Notes: a model not told the origin generated them from the sequence alone. DNA of 64,000 nucleotides from an uncultured Eubacterium sp. (GCF_945980375.1 NZ_CAMFQO010000005.1:1-64000), one strand, 5' to 3'. Counted from the stretch's first letter, positions 9,655 to 18,655 are shown. Numbers and translations are program-made.

Positions 9655-9692
9655 GCTGTTTTACTCCCCTTAATACAAGGGGAGTTTTTGTA
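9655..9692 (+). terminator. Rho-independent terminator
   Basis: ACTCCCCTT-AATAC-AAGGGGAGT-TTTTGT. Confidence 0.75.
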
Positions 9693-9739
9693 TTTAATAA
9701 ACGGTTTTTATTTATATAGTCTATTATTTTCAAAAAAAT

Positions 9740-9768
9740 TTGACAAGCAGGCTGATTTTTGCTATAAC
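9740..9768 (+). promoter_or_regulatory. Putative sigma-A promoter
   Basis: TTGACA-17 nt-TATAAC. Confidence 0.6.
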
Positions 9769-9824
9769 ATTAAACGGTTACAAAAAGGTTACAAAAATTA
9801 CAGATTTGTAAAGGAGACATTGTT

Positions 9825-10931
9825 ATTAGTAGATTATCAGTAAAAATCGTTGCTTCGGTAATGTCTGCTGTGTTTATATTGGGCGCTTCATTTACTGCTT
9901 ATGCAGGCTCAATTCATCAGGATTACACAGGAGCAAAGGCGGTCGCTGCTTCAGAGCCGTTATATGTACAAAGCACCTTTGATATGATACGCTCACAAAA
10001 CGAAAACAGCTTTTTTGTTGAAGCATATGATGTTAAGGAAAGCTCGGTAAGGCTAAGGTGGAACGGCGACAGGGTTTATTTGGGCTACAATATTTTTGTT
10101 TACAATCCTGTTACTCATCAGTTTGATGAGTATGCAACCACAAATAAAACCGATGTTGTAATTAATAATTTGCAAAACGACACATCCTATGACTTTATGA
10201 TTACCTCCTGCGTAAATGATGTTATGCTTGGTATGGTGCATGTTGATACCGCATCGCTAAAGCCCGTGCTGCGTGTAAAGGATTCCTCGTCGAACGGTGT
10301 TGCTCTTAAGGTAAGCAATACCTACGATGATTCAAGGGTTGAAATTTACAGAAGCGAGGACGGTAAAAAATTCAGGAAAATAGCCACCGTTACCGACGGT
10401 AAATATTTTGACAGGGATGTTGAACAAAAGGAGTTTTATCGCTATAAGGCGGTTATGCACTTTGAAAACGGCAAAACCGAAAGCGATATTGTTGAGGCAA
10501 ATGTTCCCGAAAAAATGGGGCTTCCAAAGGTGTCGGGTGCAACAAAAACATATGCATATTACACAGCCGTAACGGCAAAGGGCTCGCCTCAGTATGCCTT
10601 GCTTAATTCACCCGAATGCCATACAGATGAAAAAACAGGCATACGAATGATAGGGGATTATTATTGCGTTGCGCTCGGCTCGTACTACGGCAGCCGTATA
10701 GGTACAAGATACCGCATAACATTCTCGACAGGAAAATCTATCAAGGTTATTTTGTGCGACCAAAAGGCTAACAGGCACACCGACAGCAAGCATCAGTATG
10801 CCCGCAGAAACTGCGATGTTATGGAATTTTATGTGGAAAAGTCAAAAATTCCCGACGGCGTTCGCGGAAACTACGGCAATCTTGAGCAGTTTAAGGGTGA
10901 CATTGTCGGCATAGAAAGATACAGCCTGTAA
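9825..10931 (+). CDS. Secreted fibronectin type III-like domain protein
   Basis: FN3-like segments (VRLRWNGDRVYLGYNIFVYNP...TSYDFMITS); complete signal peptide only if translation begins at ATT 9825 after AAGGAG; track ORF starts at 9861. Confidence 0.7.
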   Translation: MSRLSVKIVASVMSAVFILGASFTAYAGSIHQDYTGAKAVAASEPLYVQSTFDMIRSQNENSFFVEAYDVKESSVRLRWNGDRVYLGYNIFVYNPVTHQFDEYATTNKTDVVINNLQNDTSYDFMITSCVNDVMLGMVHVDTASLKPVLRVKDSSSNGVALKVSNTYDDSRVEIYRSEDGKKFRKIATVTDGKYFDRDVEQKEFYRYKAVMHFENGKTESDIVEANVPEKMGLPKVSGATKTYAYYTAVTAKGSPQYALLNSPECHTDEKTGIRMIGDYYCVALGSYYGSRIGTRYRITFSTGKSIKVILCDQKANRHTDSKHQYARRNCDVMEFYVEKSKIPDGVRGNYGNLEQFKGDIVGIERYSL

Positions 10932-10974
10932 TAATTTTAGTTGAGGGTGTATAGTATTATCAGAGGTGTTTGAT

Positions 10975-11481
10975 ATGTTTGAACAAATTGAATTCAGTCA
11001 AGTAAAGGAAAATGTTGTTGATTTGATTGCAAGGCAATGGGCATTGGTTACCGCAGGCGACGAAAAAGCCTGCAACACAATGACAGTATCATGGGGTGCT
11101 GTCGGCGAGCTTTGGGGTGTTGATACCGCAACAGTTTATATCCGCCCTCAAAGGTATACAGAGCAGTTTATTGACAGCAATGACTATTTTACCGTTTGCT
11201 TTTTCCCGGAAGAGCTCAAGCAACAAATTCACGGTGTGTGCGGCTCCAAGAGCGGCAGAGATACAGATAAAATTGCCGAGGCAGGCATCACTCCTGTCTA
11301 TGATGAAAATGCACCGTATTTTGAGCAGGCAAAGCTTGTGCTTGTTTGCAGAAAGATGGCAAAGGGCAAATTTGAGCCTGCACAGCTCTGTGATAAAGGC
11401 ATTGCGGATAAGTGGTATCCGGAAAACGATTATCACAATATTTACTATGGCGCAATAGAAAAGGTGCTTATCAAAAAATAG
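10975..11481 (+). CDS. Flavin reductase family protein
   Basis: ALVTAGDEKACNTMTVSWGAVGELWGVDTATVYIRPQRYTEQFI motif of flavin reductase-like FMN-binding proteins. Confidence 0.85.
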   Translation: MFEQIEFSQVKENVVDLIARQWALVTAGDEKACNTMTVSWGAVGELWGVDTATVYIRPQRYTEQFIDSNDYFTVCFFPEELKQQIHGVCGSKSGRDTDKIAEAGITPVYDENAPYFEQAKLVLVCRKMAKGKFEPAQLCDKGIADKWYPENDYHNIYYGAIEKVLIKK

Positions 11482-11523
11482 ATATTGATTTATTACAAAT
11501 AATATTGTATAATAGACAAACAG

Positions 11524-11670
11524 AGGTGCTTTTACACCTTCTGCGTAGCGTATGGGCCCTGTGCGACAGGAAGCTACGAACCTTGTCAGGCGGGGAACCG
11601 AGCAGCAATAAGTGGATTATTCTGTGTGCCTCAGACAAGTCTGTACGTTACGCTGAGGGCGTAAAAGCAT
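11524..11670 (+). ncRNA. ffs: Signal recognition particle RNA
   Basis: GTCAGGCGGGGAACCGAGCAGC apical domain; terminal pairing TGCTTTTAC/GTAAAAGCA; located upstream of dnaX. Ends approximate. Confidence 0.85.
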
Positions 11671-11698
11671 TTATTCATTTTGAGCGAGGTAAAGGGAT

Positions 11699-13405
11699 AT
11701 GTATCAGGTGCTTTATCGAAAATACAGGCCAAGGGTTTTCTCCGATGTTTACGGACAGGACCATGTTACCTCTACGCTTAAAAATGAAATTCAAAACGGC
11801 AGAGTATCACACGCGTATTTGTTTACAGGCTCTCGCGGTACAGGCAAAACTACCTGCGCAAAGATTTTGGCAAAGGCTGTAAACTGTGAGCATAATGTTA
11901 ACGGCGAGCCGTGTAACGAGTGTGAGGTGTGCAAAGGGATTGATAACGGCTCAATCTATGATGTTGTAGAGATAGATGCTGCTTCAAACAACGGTGTTGA
12001 CAACATTCGTGAGCTCAGGGATGAAACAAATTACGCTCCAAGCCGAGGAAAATATAGGGTATATATAATTGACGAGGTGCACATGCTCTCAACAGGGGCA
12101 TTCAATGCATTGCTCAAAACCCTGGAGGAGCCACCCGCTCACGTAATATTTATACTTGCCACAACAGAGGTGCACAAGCTGCCTGCTACAATTTTGTCAC
12201 GCTGCCAAAGGTTTGATTTCAAGCGTATTCAACCTGAAACAATGGCGGTAAGACTAAAGGAGGTTGCAGGCATTGAGGGACTTGAGCTTGATGATGACGC
12301 CGCAATTCTTATTGCAAGAATTGCAGACGGTGCATTGCGTGACGGCTTGTCTGTTCTTGACCAATGTGCAGGCAGAAGCAAAAGCATTACGGCATCACTT
12401 GTTTCCGAGGTTGCAGGGCTTGCAGGCAGAGAGGCAATGTACAAGCTTTCCGACTGCGTAGCTAACAGAGACAGCAATTCGGCAATGTCAATCATCAGCG
12501 ACCTATACCAAAACAGCTTTGATATGGAACGCCTATGTGTAGAAATGATTAATCATTTTCGCAACCTGCTTGTTGCAAAAACCGTGCGCAAAAGCAGAGA
12601 GCTCATTATCTGCACGGATGATGAATACAATACAATAATAGAGGCATCAAAGGGATTTAGCGTTGAAAGCATTGTTTTTGCACTTGATTTGCTTCAGTCA
12701 ACTCTTGTAAAAATCAAGGGCGGTGCCACCGCAAGAATAGAAATGGAAATGGTGTTCATTAAGCTTTGTGAGCCAAAAATGGAGGAGAGTATTGCTTCTC
12801 TGCTTGACAGAATTTCAAGGCTTGAGAATGCTGTTAAGGGCGGTACGGTTGTACAGGTAACCCCGACAGCTCCCGCAAAAATTGAGGTTAGCGAGCCAAC
12901 TCCTGTTCAGCCTCAGGCAACGCAGGAGATTACAGAGCCGGTGGTTGATGAATTGCCGTCGGAGCCTGATGTAAAGCAAGAGCCGGTGGCAGAGGAGCCA
13001 CCGCTTGACGAACCGCCTCGGCAGGAGGCAGAGGAGCCACAGCCTGCTCCCCGGCAGACGGCACCTGCACCAAGCTCAAACGAAACTGTCGAGTTTATGC
13101 AATGGGGAGAATTTATGGATGTTCTGCACAGAACAAACATTCCTCTTTTCGGGGTGCTCAACGGCTCAAAGGGATATGTCAGAGGCGAGTATTTTCTGCT
13201 TGACAGCCCAAATCCTGCAGTTAGAGATTTTATAAAGCTTCCTATTCATTCAAAATCAATTAAGAGTGCCTTGCTTGAGGTGACGGGTACAAATTACAAG
13301 CTTGGCCTGTTCAAGCGTACGTCGGAGCAATCTGCACCAAAAAGAGATCCGCTTGAGGATTTAATCAATCAGGCATCGGGCTCAATAAATATTGAATACA
13401 AATAA
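11699..13405 (+). CDS. dnaX: DNA polymerase III subunit gamma/tau
   Basis: YRKYRPRVFSDVYGQDHVTSTLKNEI...GSRGTGKTTCAKILAKAVNC; zinc-binding Cys set. Confidence 0.97.
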   Translation: MYQVLYRKYRPRVFSDVYGQDHVTSTLKNEIQNGRVSHAYLFTGSRGTGKTTCAKILAKAVNCEHNVNGEPCNECEVCKGIDNGSIYDVVEIDAASNNGVDNIRELRDETNYAPSRGKYRVYIIDEVHMLSTGAFNALLKTLEEPPAHVIFILATTEVHKLPATILSRCQRFDFKRIQPETMAVRLKEVAGIEGLELDDDAAILIARIADGALRDGLSVLDQCAGRSKSITASLVSEVAGLAGREAMYKLSDCVANRDSNSAMSIISDLYQNSFDMERLCVEMINHFRNLLVAKTVRKSRELIICTDDEYNTIIEASKGFSVESIVFALDLLQSTLVKIKGGATARIEMEMVFIKLCEPKMEESIASLLDRISRLENAVKGGTVVQVTPTAPAKIEVSEPTPVQPQATQEITEPVVDELPSEPDVKQEPVAEEPPLDEPPRQEAEEPQPAPRQTAPAPSSNETVEFMQWGEFMDVLHRTNIPLFGVLNGSKGYVRGEYFLLDSPNPAVRDFIKLPIHSKSIKSALLEVTGTNYKLGLFKRTSEQSAPKRDPLEDLINQASGSINIEYK

Positions 13406-13433
13406 TAGAGAAAATATTATAAAGGAGAATACT

Positions 13434-13778
13434 ATGAAGGCAAGAATTCCAAAGGGTATGGGCGGCGGCCCACAGAATATGCAGGCAATGCTTAAGCAGG
13501 CTCAAAAAATGCAAGAGGATATTGAGGCAAAAAGACTTGAGCTTGAGCAAAAGGAATATGTCGTAACATCTGGCGGCGGTATGGTGGAAATCACTATGAC
13601 CGGCAACCATGAGGTTAAGGCAATAGGCATCAATCCGGAGGTTGTTGATCCCGAGGATGTAGAAATGCTTGAGGATATGCTTGTAGCAGCACTTAACGAG
13701 GTTACTCGCCAAATTGACGAAGAGGCTGAAAGAGAGCTTAATTCCGTAACAGGCGGCTTAAACATTCCGGGACTTTAA
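13434..13778 (+). CDS. YbaB/EbfC family nucleoid-associated protein
   Basis: AQKMQEDIEAKRLELEQKEYVVTSGGGMVEITMTGNHEVKAIGI; between dnaX and recR; RBS AAAGGAG. Confidence 0.95.
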   Translation: MKARIPKGMGGGPQNMQAMLKQAQKMQEDIEAKRLELEQKEYVVTSGGGMVEITMTGNHEVKAIGINPEVVDPEDVEMLEDMLVAALNEVTRQIDEEAERELNSVTGGLNIPGL

Positions 13779-13803
13779 TTGATATTAGGTAGGTATAATA
13801 GCT

Positions 13804-14403
13804 ATGGGGTACAATCTTGCACCGCTTCAAAACTTAATAGATCAGTTTGAACGTATGCAGGGTATCGGGCACAAAACCGCACAGCGTATGGCGTTTTATG
13901 TGCTTGGTCTTTCCGATGCACAGGCACAGGAATTTGCCAAGGCAATTACAGATGCCCACTCCAAAATCAAGCAGTGCAAAATTTGCTGTGATTTGGCTGA
14001 TGACGAGCTTTGCCCTATTTGTAAGGAAAAGGATAGAGATAAAAGCATTATCTGCGTTGTGGAGGACCCGAGAGATGTTGTTGCCATAGAACGCACTAAG
14101 GAATACAAGGGCACATATCACGTGCTCCACGGTGCCATTTCGCCTATGGATAATATAGGTCCCGATCAGATAAGGATTAAGGAGCTTATTGCTCGGCTCG
14201 GCAGCGGAGAGGTTGATGAGGTCATAATGGCAACAAATCCTACTGTTGAGGGCGAGGCTACGGCTATGTATATTTCACGCTTGCTGAAGCCTATGGGTAT
14301 CACTGTCAGCAGACTGGCTTACGGTGTGCCTGTCGGTGCGGATTTGGAATATGCCGATGAGGTAACGCTGTCAAGAGCAATCGAGGGCAGAAGCGTTATT
14401 TAA
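13804..14403 (+). CDS. recR: Recombination mediator protein RecR
   Basis: LIDQFERMQGIGHKTAQRMAFYVLG; CKICCDLADDELCPIC zinc finger; Toprim. Confidence 0.97.
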   Translation: MGYNLAPLQNLIDQFERMQGIGHKTAQRMAFYVLGLSDAQAQEFAKAITDAHSKIKQCKICCDLADDELCPICKEKDRDKSIICVVEDPRDVVAIERTKEYKGTYHVLHGAISPMDNIGPDQIRIKELIARLGSGEVDEVIMATNPTVEGEATAMYISRLLKPMGITVSRLAYGVPVGADLEYADEVTLSRAIEGRSVI

Positions 14404-14428
14404 TACCAAAATAAAGGAGTGGATAGAC

Positions 14429-14893
14429 TTGATTGAAAAAGAGAATACTACCATTGCAACCAATAAAAAAGCCTACCACGACTACTTCGTTTTGGATAAA
14501 TATGAGGCAGGCATAGAGCTTTTCGGCACAGAAATAAAGTCAATTCGTGCAGGCAGAGTTAATCTTAAGGATAGCTTTTGCAGTGTGGATGACGGCGAGA
14601 TGTATGTTATAGGTATGCATATTTCTCCGTACGAAATGGGCAATCGCTTTAACCGTGACCCTATGCGTAAGAAAAAGCTCCTGCTTCACAAAAAAGAGAT
14701 AATGAAGCTTTTTGGCGAAAGTCAGCAGCAGGGTCTGTCAATAGTTCCGCTGGAGCTGTACATCAAAAAAGGCAGAGCCAAGTTGTCAATCGGGCTTTGC
14801 AAGGGCAAAAAGCTTTATGACAAGCGCGCCGTTGAGGCTAAAAAAGCAGCAAACCGTTCAATAGAACGTACACTTAAGGAGAATTACAGATAA
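14429..14893 (+). CDS. smpB: SsrA-binding protein SmpB
   Basis: NKKAYHDYFVLDKYEAGIELFGTEIKSIRAGRVNLKDSF...GLCKGKKLYDKRAVEAKKAANRSIERTLK. Confidence 0.97.
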   Translation: MIEKENTTIATNKKAYHDYFVLDKYEAGIELFGTEIKSIRAGRVNLKDSFCSVDDGEMYVIGMHISPYEMGNRFNRDPMRKKKLLLHKKEIMKLFGESQQQGLSIVPLELYIKKGRAKLSIGLCKGKKLYDKRAVEAKKAANRSIERTLKENYR

Positions 14894-15495
14894 TGAAAAG
14901 GACCTGTGTTGATTGCGGTAAAGCATTTGAAATAACGCCGAGTGAAGAACAATTTTATCGTTCAAAAGGTTACAATTTACCTAAGCGTTGCAAAGCTTGT
15001 CGTGATAATCGTAATGGCAAAAATATAATAACTGTAAAAGAAAACCGTCCTATACTAATCAACATTTCTATTACTCTTATAGCAGCAACAATAGCATTTG
15101 CCTTTTTTACAAAAGATACTTTAAACAATAATACTTCTGTAATTATTTGCTACATTGTTTCTGCAATTTTATCATTACTTTGTTTAATTTTTTCAAGAAA
15201 AACAATAGAAGTCGATTTATCGTTTAACAGCAAATATAAATATGGGTTTTATGATGCCGAAAGCTTATATACCCATTATAAAAAACACGGAAGAGAAACC
15301 AAATGCAAATCCGCAGAAGAATATCTCATAAAAGCTATCAATGTAATAGAAAACAGGAATGCAATTCATAAACAAACCGTTGATGATGACACAGCATATT
15401 ACATTGCCCAAACAGGCGAATTTGTAGTGGTTTCACCGGCAAAATACATTCGAACATATTATAGAACAAACTATACATATTATCTAAAACAATAA
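14893..15495 (+). CDS. Zinc-ribbon, two-TM protein with polymorphic-toxin-nuclease-like C-terminal domain
   Basis: N-terminal CVDCGKAFEITPSEEQFYRSKGYNLPKRCKACR (zf-trcl-like); two hydrophobic helices; C-term SLYTHYKKHGRETKCKSAEEYLIKAINVI...GEFVVVSPAKYIRTYYRT. Confidence 0.75.
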   Translation: MKRTCVDCGKAFEITPSEEQFYRSKGYNLPKRCKACRDNRNGKNIITVKENRPILINISITLIAATIAFAFFTKDTLNNNTSVIICYIVSAILSLLCLIFSRKTIEVDLSFNSKYKYGFYDAESLYTHYKKHGRETKCKSAEEYLIKAINVIENRNAIHKQTVDDDTAYYIAQTGEFVVVSPAKYIRTYYRTNYTYYLKQ

Positions 15496-15507
15496 TATTT
15501 AATATAC

Positions 15508-15856
15508 GGGGATGAAAGGATTTCGACGGGGTCGGAAAACCTTGGTCAGCGAGTAGTGGAGTTGCACCACTTAAAAAGTAACAACTTAAAATTAACTGAC
15601 AATAAAACAGTTTCTTTGAAGGCTGCGTAAGCACCCTTCCGTTCTCACCGATAGTGCCACGGATTGGATGAGAGCGTCGATTAGTGGCGAACATGAATAA
15701 GAGAGTGCTTCGGCTCTTATCAGGAATCAGAGGCTACCGTAGCATATAGGCTGTTTGCCGCCGATGTGTGAGGGGAATCCCAAATGACAAACTACACTCG
15801 TAGAGCCCTTGGCAATCCTGCTTCGGACGCGGTTTCGATTACCGCCATCTCCACCA
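15508..15856 (+). ncRNA. ssrA: Transfer-messenger RNA (tmRNA)
   Basis: GGGGATGAAAGGATTTCGACGGGG 5' end; TTCGATTACCGCCATCTCCACCA 3' end with GGGGATG/CATCTCC acceptor pairing; tag stop TAA in a GAAGG..CCTTC hairpin. Confidence 0.96.
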
Positions 15857-16138
15857 AAATAACAACCGCCATACTTGGTGGTTGTTTTTTGTTATGGAGA
15901 TGAGCAGCGTAATCGAAACCGCCTTCTATCAATGCGGAACAACCGCACTGCGCAGAGCGAAGCTCGTTGCGGAGTGCGATTACCGCCATCTCCACCAAAA
16001 TAACAACCGCCATACTTGGTGGTTGTTTTTTGTTATGGAGATGAGCAGCGTAATCGAAACCGCCTTCTATCAATGCGGAACAACCGCACTGCGCAGAGCG
16101 AAGCTCGTTGCAGAGTGCGATTACCGCCATCTCCACCA
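15837..16138. repeat. 141-bp tandem repeat containing the ssrA 3' end (about 2.1 copies)
   Basis: GATTACCGCCATCTCCACCA at 15837, 15978 and 16119 (period 141); the two full units are almost identical (GCGGAGTGC vs GCAGAGTGC). Confidence 0.95.
15862..15890 (+). terminator. tmRNA terminator (repeated at +141)
   Basis: ACAACCGCC-ATACTT-GGTGGTTGT-TTTTT. Confidence 0.75.
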
Positions 16139-16141
16139 CGT

Positions 16142-16180
16142 CGTCACAAGTTACGTATCGCTTGTGACGATTTTTATTTT
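16142..16180 (+). terminator. Rho-independent terminator
   Basis: CGTCACAAG-TTACGTATCG-CTTGTGACG-ATTTTTATTTTT. Confidence 0.7.
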
Positions 16181-16614
16181 TAATAAAAAATCATCACGCA
16201 CTCACTCCACTGCTCCTCCTTTCCCCAAAAAGTCTTTGACTTTTCGGGGACCCCGATGGACAATAACATAATGTATAATAAAAAGAAAACAGCCCGTCTG
16301 ACTGTTTTCAAAGTGTTTTATTAATGCTTGCATTTGCAAAAAATTGCAATCATTGCTTATCAGCGCTTTCGTTCCCATACACATCAATCCTGTAAAAAAT
16401 ATCAACGACCGATAACTCAAAATTATAATTCATAAAAACAATATACATATGAAAATATTCATTTTTATTGACAAGAACAATATAAACAAATATCAAATAA
16501 TTATGAAATTTTGAAATAAAAGTTAAAGCTAAGTCTGCATTTGAGCAAACTTGCTTTTTGTTGTTAAAATGAATGTAAGCAAATTCAGCTAATTACACAT
16601 TTTTTGAAGAAGTT

Positions 16615-17277
16615 TTAGTCTATGTACATTTTTATCTTGTCACAGTGGTCAGCCAATGACTTGTCTGCTTCATTAAATTCTTCTGTAAAGGATTGTAAGC
16701 TTCCGGTTGGATTAATTACCAAGTTTGAAAAATCATTATATTCGTCATACAATGCCAATAATGCTTTATAAGCATCTTTATGTTTTGATGGTGGATTTTT
16801 CATTTCTTTCATCATATTAAGAATGCTTTTTTGTTTGATTTGGATATTGGCTACCTTTTCTGTAAAATCTTTATCGTTATATAGGTTATCCAGTGAGTCG
16901 TTGAAATCTTCGTTAAATTCGTTATTTTCCTTTGTGTATTTGTCAGTATCTTCACTAGTTTCTTTAAAAATAGTATTATACCATACATCATGTATCAAAT
17001 TGCCACATTCTTCTGCTTCAATACCACTTGATATTATTTCATAACATATTGCATTTAGATTTTGCTGGTATGTATATGATTTATATTGGTTGACACCAAC
17101 CCAAATCAGTAATGCTGCAATCACCAATATCACTAATACTACAATTGGATTTTTCTTTTTTTTAGACTTCTCAGCATAAATGTTTTCATATTTAATTATA
17201 GGACAACCACAGTTAACGCACTTATTGGCATTATCACTGATTTCTTTTCCGCATTCAGGACAATTGATTAATGCCAC
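16615..17277 (-). CDS. Zinc-ribbon single-pass membrane protein, function unknown
   Basis: MALINCPECGKEISDNANKCVNCGCPI zinc ribbon, basic stretch, TM PIVVLVILVIAALLIWVGV, long helical C-terminal domain. Confidence 0.75.
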   Translation of the reverse strand: MALINCPECGKEISDNANKCVNCGCPIIKYENIYAEKSKKKKNPIVVLVILVIAALLIWVGVNQYKSYTYQQNLNAICYEIISSGIEAEECGNLIHDVWYNTIFKETSEDTDKYTKENNEFNEDFNDSLDNLYNDKDFTEKVANIQIKQKSILNMMKEMKNPPSKHKDAYKALLALYDEYNDFSNLVINPTGSLQSFTEEFNEADKSLADHCDKIKMYID

Positions 17278-17291
17278 AATAACATCTCCTT

Positions 17292-17960
17292 TTAATCTTC
17301 ATCATCTTCCCATTGCTGAATCCAATTATAAACATTATGAATTGATTCAAGATAAAGAACGAATGACTTCTTGTTTTTATCTTTATTTTTGTTTTTTAAT
17401 TTAAGATATTCGTCCCTTATCCAATTCCAGCCATTTTCATATTCACGTATTATATTAAGTTTCCAATCAATATTCTGAGAAGGCTTTCTTAATTCAAAAG
17501 AATATTTACCATTTTTCCAGTTCTTAAGATAGTAATAACCATCATCAGGATCATCACTTGCATAGTAGATGATTGCTAAATCACAACCATATGTTCTTTT
17601 TTTAGTCTTTCTATCTATACAAGCAAAAGTCAGTGCAGAAGTAGAATCTTCAGGGCAATTAAATCTTGTGCCTTTAACCGCCTTGTTAAAAGCATTCATG
17701 AAATCTTTGTTTACAACATCAGGCAAGTATTTATAACCATGTTCAGGAGGCTCAATTATAAGATTATAGTCAAAATCGTAACCTTTATTACCACCCTTGA
17801 TCCGTGTAATCAAGTGTCTTCGACCACTGCCAATCAATTCAAAATAAAATGGAGTTTCATATTTTTCTTCCATAATTATTTGAGCTCTTTTGATAACGGA
17901 TTCGATTTCGTTTTTTACTGGGCTATATTCAGCGCGAGTCACATATTCGTATTTTTGCAT
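17292..17960 (-). CDS. Nucleotidyltransferase-fold-like protein (putative)
   Basis: FYFELIGSGRRHL (hG[GS]), GYDFDYNLII (h[DE]h[DE]h) and GCDLAIIYY (third Asp) match NTase superfamily motif order. Confidence 0.5.
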   Translation of the reverse strand: MQKYEYVTRAEYSPVKNEIESVIKRAQIIMEEKYETPFYFELIGSGRRHLITRIKGGNKGYDFDYNLIIEPPEHGYKYLPDVVNKDFMNAFNKAVKGTRFNCPEDSTSALTFACIDRKTKKRTYGCDLAIIYYASDDPDDGYYYLKNWKNGKYSFELRKPSQNIDWKLNIIREYENGWNWIRDEYLKLKNKNKDKNKKSFVLYLESIHNVYNWIQQWEDDED

Positions 17961-18160
17961 AAAAACCTCCTATAACCCCAAACCGTCCAATTAGTATCAT
18001 TACTAAATCATATCAGTATAACATAATTTTTGATTTTGTCAATATGATAAATTCATTTTATTTATAGTTTGTAACACATCTATTGTAAACCTATACTAAA
18101 AACATTTCTGTTTATATCATTTTTATTGACAACAACTCGCTAACAAAATATTATATAGTT

Positions 18161-18622
18161 ATGATTAAAATTATGTTTGTGTGCCACGGGAACATTTGCC
18201 GTTCGCCGATGGCTGAATTTGTGTTAAAGGATATGGTTAGGCGCAGAGGCTTGGAAAAGGATTTTGTAATTGTCTCCTCTGCTACCAGCACGGAAGAAAT
18301 ATGGAACGGTGTGGGCAATCCCGTTTATCCTCCTGCAAGGGCTGTTCTTGAAGCTCACGGTATTAACCCAAGCGGTAAAAGAGCCGTTCAGTTGAAAGCG
18401 AGCGACTATGATAAGTATGATTTGTTCATCGGTATGGACAGTGCCAACATTCGCAATATGACGCGTATTCTCGGCGGAGATAAGGACAACAAAATCCATA
18501 AGCTGATGGAATACACAGGCAGTAGTGCAGATGTTTCGGACCCTTGGTACACCCGTGACTTTGACAGGTGCTACAAGGACATCTATGCCGGCTGCGAAGC
18601 GTTGCTGAACAGCTTAATATAA
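18161..18622 (+). CDS. Low molecular weight protein-tyrosine-phosphatase
   Basis: IMFVCHGNICRSPMAEFVLKD (CxxxxxR(S)) and SDPWYTRDFDRCY. Confidence 0.96.
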   Translation: MIKIMFVCHGNICRSPMAEFVLKDMVRRRGLEKDFVIVSSATSTEEIWNGVGNPVYPPARAVLEAHGINPSGKRAVQLKASDYDKYDLFIGMDSANIRNMTRILGGDKDNKIHKLMEYTGSSADVSDPWYTRDFDRCYKDIYAGCEALLNSLI

Positions 18623-18655
18623 TTATTGATTGAAACTACGAAAGGATGAATTTTT

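Noticed and set aside
15837-16138. CRISPR array
   Set aside because: Only ~2 long units of 141 bp with no variable spacers; it is a duplication of the ssrA end.
15792-16139. 115-aa minus-strand ORF with repeated VEMAVIAL..ALIEGGFDYAAHLHNKKQPPSMAVVI
   Set aside because: Antisense of the tmRNA end and its 141-bp repeats; repetitive peptide is a by-product of the DNA repeat.
15882-16271. 129-aa plus-strand ORF with repeated MFFVMEMSSVIETAFYQCGTTALRR
   Set aside because: Also an artefact of the 141-bp tandem repeat; no RBS or family support.
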